Shown: positions 8,236 through 15,512 of the stretch, in pieces | Position numbering within the stretch: position 1 is the first letter of the stretch | Layout of the letters: each line of letters opens with the position of its first letter | NCBI RefSeq assembly: GCF_014194975.1 | Contig: NZ_JACIAY010000002.1 | Location: 62,001 to 126,000 of the forward strand | Direction of reading: 5' to 3' | DNA: 64,000 bases | Source of the DNA: Sphingomonas sp. BK580 | GTDB taxonomy: Bacteria; Pseudomonadota; Alphaproteobacteria; Sphingomonadales; Sphingomonadaceae | The notes under the pieces: generated by a model | What the model saw: the letters and a program-made list of their open reading frames with translations, nothing else | Database searches by the model: none | What the model was told of the DNA's origin: nothing | Made by a program: the position numbers and the translations under genes

Positions 8236-9912
8236 TCACCGCCGCCGCGGCCCACGCGGCCCCGACGCGGCGCCACCCGGGCGCCGCTGCGGCACGCGCG
8301 CGGCGCGCGGCGGCGCGGCGCCTTCCATCTGTTCGATGCGGACGCCGTTCTCGTCCTCGCCGTCGCTGTTGGCGGACGCGCGCACCGCCGCGGCGAAACG
8401 TCCCGCCAGCGCGCGCGGCACCTGGAACTGGGTCTCCATCGGCCCGATCCGGATCGCGCCGATCTCGCTCTTGGTCACGTGACCGCGGCGGCACAGCAGC
8501 GGCAGCACCCAGCGCGGGTCGGCGTTCTGGCGCCGGCCGATGTTCATGCGGAACCACACCACGTCGTCGAAGCCGTCGCGATGACCCTTCTGCGCGCTCT
8601 CGCTCGGCGCCTGGCCGGTCAGCTCCTCGGGCGCGGGCAGCGCCGCGCGCTGCGCCGCCACCAGCGCGGCGGCGATGTCCTCGGGCGAGCGCTGCGCCAG
8701 CAGCTCGGCGGCGAGCGCGCGGTCGTCGTCGTCGACCTCGACCGGCGCGAGCAAGGTCTCGAGCAGGCGTTCGCGGTCCTTGGCGCGGATCTCCTCCGCG
8801 CTCGGCACCTCGCCCCATTCGGTCGCGATGCGCGCGCCGCGCAGCATCATCTCGACGCGACGGCGCCGCGGATAGGGCACGATCAGCACCGCGGTGCCCT
8901 TCTTGCCCGCGCGCCCGGTGCGGCCCGAGCGGTGCTGCAGCACCTCGGCGTCGCGCGGCATCTCGACGTGGATGACGAGGCTGAGCGTCGGCAGGTCGAT
9001 CCCGCGCGCGGCCACGTCGGTCGCCACGCAGACGCGCGCGCGACGGTCGCGCAGCGCCTGGAGCGCCTGGTTGCGCTCGTTCTGCGAATGCTCGCCCGAC
9101 AGCGCCACCGCGGCGAAACCGCGCTCGACCAGCCCGGCGTGGAGGTGGCGGACGTTGTCGCGCGTGGCACAGAACAACATCGCGGTCTCCGCCTCGTAGA
9201 AGCGCAGCAGGTTGATCACCGCGTGCTCGATGTCCGCGGGCGAGACGGTGACGGCGCGATAGGCGATGTCGCCGTGGCCGCGCTGCTCGCTGACGGTGGA
9301 GATGCGCAGCGCGTCGCGCTGGTAGGTCTTGGCGAGCTGGACGATCGGGCGCGGCAGCGTCGCCGAGAAGAGCAGGGTGCGGCGCTCGGTCGGGGTCTGG
9401 TCGAGCAGCGCCTCGAGGTCGTCGCGGAAGCCCATGTCGAGCATCTCGTCGGCCTCGTCGAGGATCGCGACGCGGAGCTGGCCGAGCTTGAGCGCGCCGC
9501 GCTCGGCGTGGTCGCGCAGGCGGCCCGGCGTGCCGACGACGATGTGCGCGCCGTGGTTGAGCGCGCGCCGCTCGCGGCTGGCGTCCATGCCGCCGACGCA
9601 GGTGGCGATGCGCGCGTCGGCGTAGAGCCACGCCAGCTCCTTGGCGACCTGGAGCGCGAGCTCGCGCGTCGGCGCGATCGCCAGGGCCAGCGGCGCCGCG
9701 GCCGGCGGCAGCGCGCCGTCCTCGCTCAGCAGCTGCTCGGCCATGGCGAGCCCGAAGGCGACGGTCTTGCCCGAGCCGGTCTGCGCGGAGACGAGCAGGT
9801 CGCGGCCGTGCGCGGCTTCGGCCGTCACCTCGGACTGGACGGGAGTGAGCGCGGCATAGCCACGCGCGGCGAGCGCGCTGCCCAGCGCGGCAGGAAGATT
9901 CGGAAAGTCCAT
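8236..9912 (-). CDS. DEAD-box RNA helicase, DbpA/DeaD-like
   Basis: An ATP-dependent RNA helicase of 558 residues. All core motifs are present in order: the Q-motif region ALTPVQSEV, Walker A AQTGSGKT, PTRELA, TPGRL, DEADEML, SATLP, the ATDVAARGID block and HRSGRTGRAG. After the two RecA domains (about 1-365) comes a linker and, at about 440-520, a C-terminal domain with RWVLPLLCRRG and IGAIRIGPMETQFQV that resembles the DbpA RNA-binding domain. This suggests a role in ribosome assembly or RNA turnover. The start MDFPNLPAALG fits the family; nearby upstream ATGs would add only six residues. DbpA versus CsdA orthology cannot be settled by eye. Confidence 0.9.
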   Translation of the reverse strand: MDFPNLPAALGSALAARGYAALTPVQSEVTAEAAHGRDLLVSAQTGSGKTVAFGLAMAEQLLSEDGALPPAAAPLALAIAPTRELALQVAKELAWLYADARIATCVGGMDASRERRALNHGAHIVVGTPGRLRDHAERGALKLGQLRVAILDEADEMLDMGFRDDLEALLDQTPTERRTLLFSATLPRPIVQLAKTYQRDALRISTVSEQRGHGDIAYRAVTVSPADIEHAVINLLRFYEAETAMLFCATRDNVRHLHAGLVERGFAAVALSGEHSQNERNQALQALRDRRARVCVATDVAARGIDLPTLSLVIHVEMPRDAEVLQHRSGRTGRAGKKGTAVLIVPYPRRRRVEMMLRGARIATEWGEVPSAEEIRAKDRERLLETLLAPVEVDDDDRALAAELLAQRSPEDIAAALVAAQRAALPAPEELTGQAPSESAQKGHRDGFDDVVWFRMNIGRRQNADPRWVLPLLCRRGHVTKSEIGAIRIGPMETQFQVPRALAGRFAAAVRASANSDGEDENGVRIEQMEGAAPPRAARVPQRRPGGAASGPRGPRRR

Positions 9913-9954
9913 GAGGACTGCGCACATGGGCGCGATGGCGGAAAATTGCCAGTG

Positions 9955-9980
9955 GGAACGGCGCGATGGCGCGGGACGTT
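9955..9980 (+). promoter_or_regulatory. EcfG-type general stress promoter
   Basis: GGAAC at 9955-9959 and CGTT at 9977-9980 are separated by exactly 17 bases, the consensus of the alphaproteobacterial general stress sigma factor EcfG. Transcription would start near 9987, about 30 bases before the SDR gene at 10019. Two other sites in the window show the same spacing. Confidence 0.7.
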
Positions 9981-10018
9981 CGGCGCTTTTCCCCTGATCA
10001 CGGTAGGATAGACGCGAT

Positions 10019-10882
10019 ATGGCGCTCGTCAACGACCCCGCCTGGTTCATCACCGGCTGCTCGACCGGCTTCGGGCGCGAGCTCGCGCGGCTGGTGCTGG
10101 AGCGGGGCTGGCGCGCGGTCGTCACCGCGCGCGACTCGGGCCGGGTCGCCGATCTGGTCGACCGATACGGGGACAGCGCGCTGGCGCTGTCGCTCGACGT
10201 CGTCGACCAGGCGCAGATCGATGCCGCCGTGGCGGCCGCGACCGCGCACTTCGGCCGGATCGACGTGCTCGTCAACAACGCGGGCTACGGCTATCAGTCG
10301 AGCATCGAGGAGGGCGACGATCGCGAGATCCGCGCGCAGTTCGACGCCAACGTCTTCGGTCTGTTCGCGCTCACCCGCGCGGTGCTGCCGGGCATGCGCG
10401 AGCGCCGCGCCGGCGCGATCGTCAACATCACCTCGGTCGCCGGCCTCGTCGGTTTCCCGTCCTCGGGCTATTACGCCGCCTCCAAGCACGCCGTGGAGGG
10501 CTTCTCCGACTCGCTCGCCGCCGAGGTGGCGCCGCTCGGCATCGCCGTCACCTGCGTCGAGCCGGGGCCGTTCCGCACCGACTGGGCGGGGCGCTCGCTG
10601 CGGCAGACGCCGAGCACGATCGCCGATTACGCCGAGACCGCCAAGGCGCGGATGGAGTCGACCAAGATTGTCTCGGGCAACCAGCCGGGCGACCCGGTCC
10701 GCGCGGCGGAAGCGATGATCGCGGCGGTCGAGCGCGACACCCCGCCGCGCCATCTGGTGCTCGGGAAGTGGGGCTATGACGCCGTGACCGAGCGGCTGCA
10801 CGCGCGCGTCGCGGAGATCGAGGCGCAGCGCGACGCCGCGCTCGGCGCCGACTTCCCGGCCGACGTTACCAGCGGTAGTTGA
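10019..10882 (+). CDS. Short-chain dehydrogenase/reductase
   Basis: A classical SDR of 287 residues that should reduce or oxidise a small carbonyl or alcohol with NAD(P). Cofactor motif TGCSTGFGR lies at about residues 13-21, NNAG at about 88, the catalytic Ser in NITSVAG and the catalytic YYAASKH with Tyr and Lys at about 157-162, followed by EPGPFRTDW. The C-terminal extension beyond 250 residues is typical of the group annotated oxidoreductase or SDR family NAD(P)-dependent. Substrate is unknown. The EcfG-type promoter just upstream indicates induction under general stress. Its end overlaps the convergent oxygenase gene by 17 bases. Confidence 0.85.
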   Translation: MALVNDPAWFITGCSTGFGRELARLVLERGWRAVVTARDSGRVADLVDRYGDSALALSLDVVDQAQIDAAVAAATAHFGRIDVLVNNAGYGYQSSIEEGDDREIRAQFDANVFGLFALTRAVLPGMRERRAGAIVNITSVAGLVGFPSSGYYAASKHAVEGFSDSLAAEVAPLGIAVTCVEPGPFRTDWAGRSLRQTPSTIADYAETAKARMESTKIVSGNQPGDPVRAAEAMIAAVERDTPPRHLVLGKWGYDAVTERLHARVAEIEAQRDAALGADFPADVTSGS

Positions 10883-11450
10883 AGCTGACGGAGACGCGTT
10901 CTTCCTTGGCGGTGCTGGGCATCACCTCGTGGCGCAGCCAGCTCTCCCACAGGAAGAGCGTGCCCGGCGCGGGCTCGGCGTAGACGAAGGTGCCGTCGCG
11001 CGGCGGCGCCGCCATCAGCATCGCCAGCCGCGGGTCCTCCAGCTTGAGCGCGCCCGAACCGGGCGGCACCGCGACGTAGAAGGTGCCCGACACCGCGCTG
11101 TGCGGGTGGAGGTGACCCGAGTGGGTGCCGCCGGGCTTCATGACGTTGACCCACAGGCTGTCGAGCCTGAGCCTGCGCCCGCCGAGATCGAGGCCGGCCT
11201 CGGCGGCGAACGTCGCGACGTGGCGGTCGAGCAGGCGCTTGAGGTCGGCGAAGGCGGGATCCCGCTGCGGCAGGTCGTCGAGCGAGGCGTAGCTGGTATA
11301 GCCGCGGTAATTGTGCGCCTTGGACCAGCGCTTGCCGGCGAGGTCCTCGGTGGCGAGCGCGCGGCAGGAGTCGGCCAGCTCGGCGAGCAGCGCGGGCTGG
11401 TCGAGCCGGGCTTCGTAGAAGTGGGTCGGGAAGAGCTGGCGGGTCGGCAT
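10866..11450 (-). CDS. Putative 2OG-Fe(II) oxygenase (TIGR02466-like)
   Basis: A 194-residue protein of the putative 2-oxoglutarate/iron oxygenase group. After the start MPTRQLFPTHFYEARL, it shows the core block NVMKPGGTHSGHLHPHSAVSGTFYV (iron-ligand histidines) and the end block LFLWESWLRHEVMPS..ERVSVSFNYRW, with the distal His and the Arg that holds 2-oxoglutarate. This pattern matches TIGR02466 proteins, whose substrates are unknown. The frame can extend to 11486, but the ATG at 11448-11450 gives the family start. It is convergent with and slightly overlaps the upstream SDR. Confidence 0.8.
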   Translation of the reverse strand: MPTRQLFPTHFYEARLDQPALLAELADSCRALATEDLAGKRWSKAHNYRGYTSYASLDDLPQRDPAFADLKRLLDRHVATFAAEAGLDLGGRRLRLDSLWVNVMKPGGTHSGHLHPHSAVSGTFYVAVPPGSGALKLEDPRLAMLMAAPPRDGTFVYAEPAPGTLFLWESWLRHEVMPSTAKEERVSVSFNYRW

Positions 11451-11554
11451 AGTAGGGCTTTCGTGATGGGTATGGGGCTTGGCCAAGGGCGACCGACGGG
11501 GACAGATCCTCCCCGAGAAGCGGGAAGGATTTGATACTCGCTCGCGACGTCCGC

Positions 11555-12124
11555 CTACGCCCCCAGCCGCAGCGCCACGTCGTTCATGAATCGCACGTCG
11601 TCGCCCTTGGCGAGCCAGCCCGCCTCGCCCGCGACCGCGCCGAGCAGGTCGCTGAGCGGGTCGATCTCGCTCTTGGCGTAATTGCCGAGCACGTGGCCGG
11701 TCACCCGGTCCTTGTGCCCCGGATGCCCGATGCCGATCCGCACGCGGCGGAAATCCGGCCCGAGGTGCTGGTCGATCGAGCGCAGCCCGTTGTGCCCCGC
11801 GGTGCCGCCGCCCTGTTTCACCTTCACCTTCATCGGCGCGAGATCGAGCTCGTCGTGGAAGACGGTGAGCGCCTCGACGCCGAGCTTGTAGAAGCGCAGT
11901 GCCTCGCCTACCGAGCGGCCGCTGTCGTTCATGAAGGTGGCCGGCTTGAGCAGCAGCACCTTCACGCCATCGACGCGCCCCTCCTGGAGCCAGCCCTGGA
12001 ACTTCTTGGCCGGCGCGGCGAAGCCGTGAACCTCGGCGATCGAGTCGACCGCCATGAAGCCGACATTGTGCCGGTGCATCGCATATTGCGCGCCCGGATT
12101 GCCGAGCCCGACCCAGAGTTGCAC
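11555..12124 (-). CDS. pth: Peptidyl-tRNA hydrolase
   Basis: Releases tRNA from peptidyl-tRNAs dropped by the ribosome. The 189-residue protein shows the family start WVGLGNPGAQYAMHRHNVGF, with the Asn of GLGNPG and the catalytic His of RHN, then FMNDSGRSVGEALRFYK, VFHDELDLA and GGGTAGHNGLRSI. I place the start at the GTG at 12122-12124, because the family begins a few residues before WVGLGNPG and AGGAGA precedes it at proper distance; the ORF itself stays open to 12172. It lies downstream of rplY on the same strand, a common order in alphaproteobacteria. Confidence 0.95.
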   Translation of the reverse strand: MQLWVGLGNPGAQYAMHRHNVGFMAVDSIAEVHGFAAPAKKFQGWLQEGRVDGVKVLLLKPATFMNDSGRSVGEALRFYKLGVEALTVFHDELDLAPMKVKVKQGGGTAGHNGLRSIDQHLGPDFRRVRIGIGHPGHKDRVTGHVLGNYAKSEIDPLSDLLGAVAGEAGWLAKGDDVRFMNDVALRLGA

Positions 12125-12194
12125 GATCTCGGTCTCCTGATGGGGCGAGCGCAGCGACCGGCCGCGCCTCACCCTTCCGTCACGTCGGCCTTGC

Positions 12195-12225
12195 CGTCAT
12201 CCCGGCCTTGATCCCCGGCATGACG
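12195..12225. repeat. Partial REP-like palindrome
   Basis: CGTCATCCCGG followed after a short loop by CCCCGGCATGACG. It resembles a single arm pair of the GTCATCCC family with an internal deletion. Confidence 0.5.
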
Positions 12226-12261
12226 GAGAAGGGATGGGCGCGGTCGCCCCATAAAGGCGAA

Positions 12262-12291
12262 GGGCAGGGGAGCGTCGCCGCCACCCTGCCC
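12262..12291 (-). terminator. Possible terminator after rplY
   Basis: GGGCAGGG (12262-12269) and CCCTGCCC (12284-12291) form an 8-pair stem with a 14-base loop. Read on the minus strand it follows rplY and is trailed by TTCGCCTTTAT, a weak U-rich tail. It may reduce read-through from rplY into pth. Confidence 0.45.
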
Positions 12292-12318
12292 CCGTACGGC
12301 TCACAGCGAGCGCGCCGA

Positions 12319-12942
12319 TCAGGCCTCGCCCGAGCCCTCGGTCGCCGCGGCGTCCTCCGCCTCGTCGGCGGCGCCCTCGGACTTCAGCGCCGACGGCGCG
12401 ACCAGCGTCGCGACGGTGAAGTCGCGGTCCTCGATCGCCGGGTGCGCGCCCTGCGGCAGCGTCACCTCGCTGATGTGGATCGTGTCGCCCACGTCCTTGC
12501 CCGCGACCGAGACGGTGATCTCGGTCGGGATGTTGCTGGCGTCGACCACCAGCTCGAGCTCGTGGCGCACGACGTTGAGCACGCCGCCCTTCTTCAGGCC
12601 GGGCGACTCTTCCTCGTCGGCGAACACCACCGGCACCGCGACGGTGACGGTCGCGTCGGCGGCGATGCGGAGGAAGTCGACGTGGGTCGGGCGGTCGGTC
12701 ACCGGGTGGAAGGCGACGTCCTTGGCCAGCGTGCGCTGCCCGTCGACCATGATCACCGAGTTCATGAAGTGGCCGGTCATCAATGCCTTGACCAGCGCCT
12801 TCTCCTCGAGGTGGATCGCCGACGGCGCCTGGTTCTGGCCGTAGATCACGGCGGGGACGCGGCCTTCGCGACGCAGCGAGCGGGAGGCTCCCTTGCCAAC
12901 CCGGTCACGCGTCTCGGCCGCGAGCGTGATGGTATCGCTCAT
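12319..12942 (-). CDS. rplY: 50S ribosomal protein L25/general stress protein Ctc
   Basis: Binds 5S rRNA in the large ribosomal subunit. The 207-residue length is that of the two-domain Ctc/TL5 form: an N-terminal L25 beta-barrel at about 1-95 ([22 protein letters not shown]) and a C-terminal TL5 domain at about 96-185 ([44 protein letters not shown]), followed by an acidic Ala/Glu tail. The ATG at 12942 is the family start. pth follows downstream on the same strand, the usual partner in this class. Confidence 0.95.
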   Translation of the reverse strand: MSDTITLAAETRDRVGKGASRSLRREGRVPAVIYGQNQAPSAIHLEEKALVKALMTGHFMNSVIMVDGQRTLAKDVAFHPVTDRPTHVDFLRIAADATVTVAVPVVFADEEESPGLKKGGVLNVVRHELELVVDASNIPTEITVSVAGKDVGDTIHISEVTLPQGAHPAIEDRDFTVATLVAPSALKSEGAADEAEDAAATEGSGEA

Positions 12943-13046
12943 GTTGGTGCTCCGAAACGTGGAATGACTGATATGCTTCCGCCACGCCTCCAGGGATGAC
13001 CATGACGGAAGTGCGCGCGCTTAGCCGCGACGCGCCCGGAACGCAA

Positions 13047-13949
13047 TCAGTAGTTCACCCGCACCGCCCTGAGCCGGTACGCGCCGAGCTGCGCCTGCAC
13101 GCTCTGCGCGCCGGCGAGGTGCCCGGCGCCGACCGCCACGAAGACGGTGCCCGGCTGCTTCATCCGCTCGGCGATCCAGGCCGCCCAGCGCTTGTTGCGG
13201 TCGACCAGCAGCGCCTGGGCGACCTCGGGGGAGTCCTTGAGCGAGTCGTTCATCTCGCTCGCTACGCCGTCGGGATCGCCCTTCGACCAGGCGGTGACGA
13301 GCCGGTCGAAGGTGCGCTCGGCGGTGGGCAGCTCGTCGAGCGTGCTCTCCAGCAGCTGCAGCTGCGCCGGCTGCGACAGCGTGTCGAAGATGCCGAGCTG
13401 GCCCTCGAACGTCTCCAGCCCGACGACCTGCTTGCCCGCGGCGCGCGCCGCCTCGGTCAGTACCTTCTCGGGGCCGTTGGCGGATTGGTAGCCGAGCTTC
13501 TGCACCGGCAGCAGCGACAGCGTCACCGCGGCGAACCACGGCCGCATCTTGTCATAGGCCTGGGCGGTGACGCCGCCCTCGCTCATCGCCTTGGCGAAGG
13601 CGGGGCGATAGTTGGGCGGCAGCTGCGTCGTCAGCGCGCTGCCCGCGGGCGCGAAGGCCTTGGCCGCGACGATCTGCTGCGCCGTCTGCTGGTCGGGCTC
13701 GACCATCTCGAGCACCAGGGTCTGCGAGCGGTCGAACGCCTTCTTCACGCCCTCGTCGAACCACGACAGACCGGGCTTGAGCACGTGGATCGTGCCGAAG
13801 AGATAGATCGTCGTGTCCTTGTCCCTGACCACCCACAGCGCGGGATCGGCGTCGGCCGGCGCGGCGGGGGCGGGCGCCTGCTGGGCGCAGGCGGGGAGCG
13901 CGAGCAGCAGCGCGAGGGCGGAGAGAGCGGTCTTCATGGCAGCGTTCAT
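13047..13949 (-). CDS. TraB/GumN family lipoprotein
   Basis: A 300-residue envelope protein of the TraB/GumN (PrgY) family, which shares a fold with Tiki-type metalloproteases. The signal peptide ends in a lipobox-like LPAC. Conserved blocks are IYLFGTIHVLKPGLSW (GTIH motif), TLVLEMVEP (conserved Glu), KQVVGLETFEGQLGIFD and, near the C-terminus, VFVAVGAGHLAGAQSV (GxxH motif). These conserved His and Glu residues are all in place. Its role is not established; GumN was named from a xanthan gene cluster but has no known enzyme activity there. Two ATGs (13949 and 13937) are possible; both keep the signal peptide. Confidence 0.82.
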   Translation of the reverse strand: MNAAMKTALSALALLLALPACAQQAPAPAAPADADPALWVVRDKDTTIYLFGTIHVLKPGLSWFDEGVKKAFDRSQTLVLEMVEPDQQTAQQIVAAKAFAPAGSALTTQLPPNYRPAFAKAMSEGGVTAQAYDKMRPWFAAVTLSLLPVQKLGYQSANGPEKVLTEAARAAGKQVVGLETFEGQLGIFDTLSQPAQLQLLESTLDELPTAERTFDRLVTAWSKGDPDGVASEMNDSLKDSPEVAQALLVDRNKRWAAWIAERMKQPGTVFVAVGAGHLAGAQSVQAQLGAYRLRAVRVNY

Positions 13950-14032
13950 GCGGCGGCGTCCCGGCGAAGGAAAGGGTGCGCTATCGGCGCGGGCGCCGCG
14001 CACGGCAAGCGCGGCGCACGTCGGGCGGAGCG

Positions 14033-14395
14033 TCAGCGGTGGCAGAGCCGTGTCGCGATCGACTCGAGCGTGCGACGCGCCTCGGCGCGGGTGGCGACCG
14101 GGAGGCGCACCTTGCCCGCGACGCGCTGCCGCACCTGATCGGCCTGCTGCCACAGTGCGTCGGCCTGCGGCTGCGTCAGCGTGCGCGCCTTGCGCGCCGC
14201 GGCGATGCCGGTCTCGAGCACGTTGGCGCGCGCCGCCAGCACCGAGGTCGCGGGCACGACCCCGGGGGCGAGCCCGAGCGGGCGGCAGGCCGGTAGCCCG
14301 CGCGCGGTGTGTCCGGCGGTAGTCGAAGCGGTGGAGGCCGACGGTGAGGGCGACGCGCCGAGGAGAATCGCAGTGACGAGAAAGGGATAGGCCAA
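14033..14395 (-). CDS. Small secreted hypothetical protein
   Basis: A 120-residue protein that I do not recognise. It begins with a signal peptide (AYPFLVTAILLGA) followed by a Ser/Thr-rich linker, then an Ala/Arg-rich helical part with LPACRPLG and a C-terminal LCHR; the two cysteines could form a disulfide in the periplasm. The start is taken as TTG at 14393-14395, because AAAGGAG lies eight bases upstream and it places the hydrophobic core at the N-terminus; no ATG is available at that position. It is divergent from glyQ. Confidence 0.6.
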   Translation of the reverse strand: MAYPFLVTAILLGASPSPSASTASTTAGHTARGLPACRPLGLAPGVVPATSVLAARANVLETGIAAARKARTLTQPQADALWQQADQVRQRVAGKVRLPVATRAEARRTLESIATRLCHR

Positions 14396-14625
14396 GAGGA
14401 TCACTCCTTTCGTTGATCTGGTGATGGGAGCGCTAGCAACGGCTGGCTGAACCGCGGCCGACTGGACTTGCGCGTCGTGCGCACAGCCAGCGTGCGCCTT
14501 ACGCGGGCAGGCATCTTGTTGCGCTACCATTGTCAGAGGCTTGGCCGCATCGGGCGGGAGGGGGTGCCATCGCTGCCCCGCGTCCCTCGCTTGATTCCCC
14601 GCCGGGCTTCCGCCACAGCGCCGAC

Positions 14626-15507
14626 GTGACCGACACCAGCGCCAACCGCCCGCTCAGCTTCCAGGCGATGATCCTGCGGCTCCACCAATATTGGTCGGAG
14701 CGCGGCTGCGTGATCCTCCAGCCCTATGACATGGAGATGGGCGCGGGCACGTTTCACCCCGCCACCACGCTGCGCGCGCTGGGGCCGGACACGTGGAACG
14801 CCGCCTTCGTCCAGCCGTGCCGCCGCCCCACCGACGGGCGCTACGGCGAGAACCCCAACCGGCTCCAGCATTACTATCAGTACCAGGTGATCCTGAAGCC
14901 GAGCCCGCCCGACCTGCAGGAGCTGTACCTCGGCAGCCTCGCCGCGATCGGGGTCGACATGGGCGTCCACGACATCCGCTTCGTCGAGGACGACTGGGAG
15001 AGCCCGACGCTCGGCGCCTGGGGGCTCGGCTGGGAGGTCTGGTGCGACGGGATGGAGGTGACCCAGTTCACCTATTTCCAGCAGATGGGCGGCTTCGACA
15101 TGAAGCCGGTCGCGGGCGAGCTGACCTACGGGCTCGAGCGGCTGGCGATGTACATCCAGGACGTCGACAACGTCTACGACCTGCGCTTCAACGACGCGGG
15201 CGTCAGCTACGGCGACGTCTTCCTCGAGAACGAGCGCCAGATGAGCGCGTGGAACTTCGAGGTGGCCGACACCGAGACGCTGTTCGATGCCTTCCGCAAG
15301 GCCGCGGCCGAGTGCGAGAACAGCCTCTCGGCCGGGCTGCCGATCCCGGCGTACGAGCAGGCGATCAGGGCGAGCCACACGTTCAACCTGCTCCAGGCGC
15401 GCGGCGTGATCTCGGTGGCGGAGCGCCAGGCGTATATCGGCCGAGTCCGTGACCTGGCGAAGGGCGCCTGCGGGGCGTGGATGGAGAAGAACGGGTGGGC
15501 GGCGTGA
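14626..15507 (+). CDS. glyQ: Glycyl-tRNA synthetase alpha subunit
   Basis: Catalytic alpha subunit of the bacterial alpha2beta2 glycyl-tRNA synthetase. The 293-residue protein shows the near-invariant family sequence: [59 protein letters not shown], the [18 protein letters not shown] block and [10 protein letters not shown]. The GTG at 14626 is chosen because the family begins about ten residues before LSFQAMIL; the frame upstream to 14530 has no family similarity. glyS follows with a five-base gap (or a GTGA overlap if its upstream GTG is used), so the two subunits are coupled. Confidence 0.95.
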   Translation: MTDTSANRPLSFQAMILRLHQYWSERGCVILQPYDMEMGAGTFHPATTLRALGPDTWNAAFVQPCRRPTDGRYGENPNRLQHYYQYQVILKPSPPDLQELYLGSLAAIGVDMGVHDIRFVEDDWESPTLGAWGLGWEVWCDGMEVTQFTYFQQMGGFDMKPVAGELTYGLERLAMYIQDVDNVYDLRFNDAGVSYGDVFLENERQMSAWNFEVADTETLFDAFRKAAAECENSLSAGLPIPAYEQAIRASHTFNLLQARGVISVAERQAYIGRVRDLAKGACGAWMEKNGWAA

Positions 15508-15512
15508 ACCAC

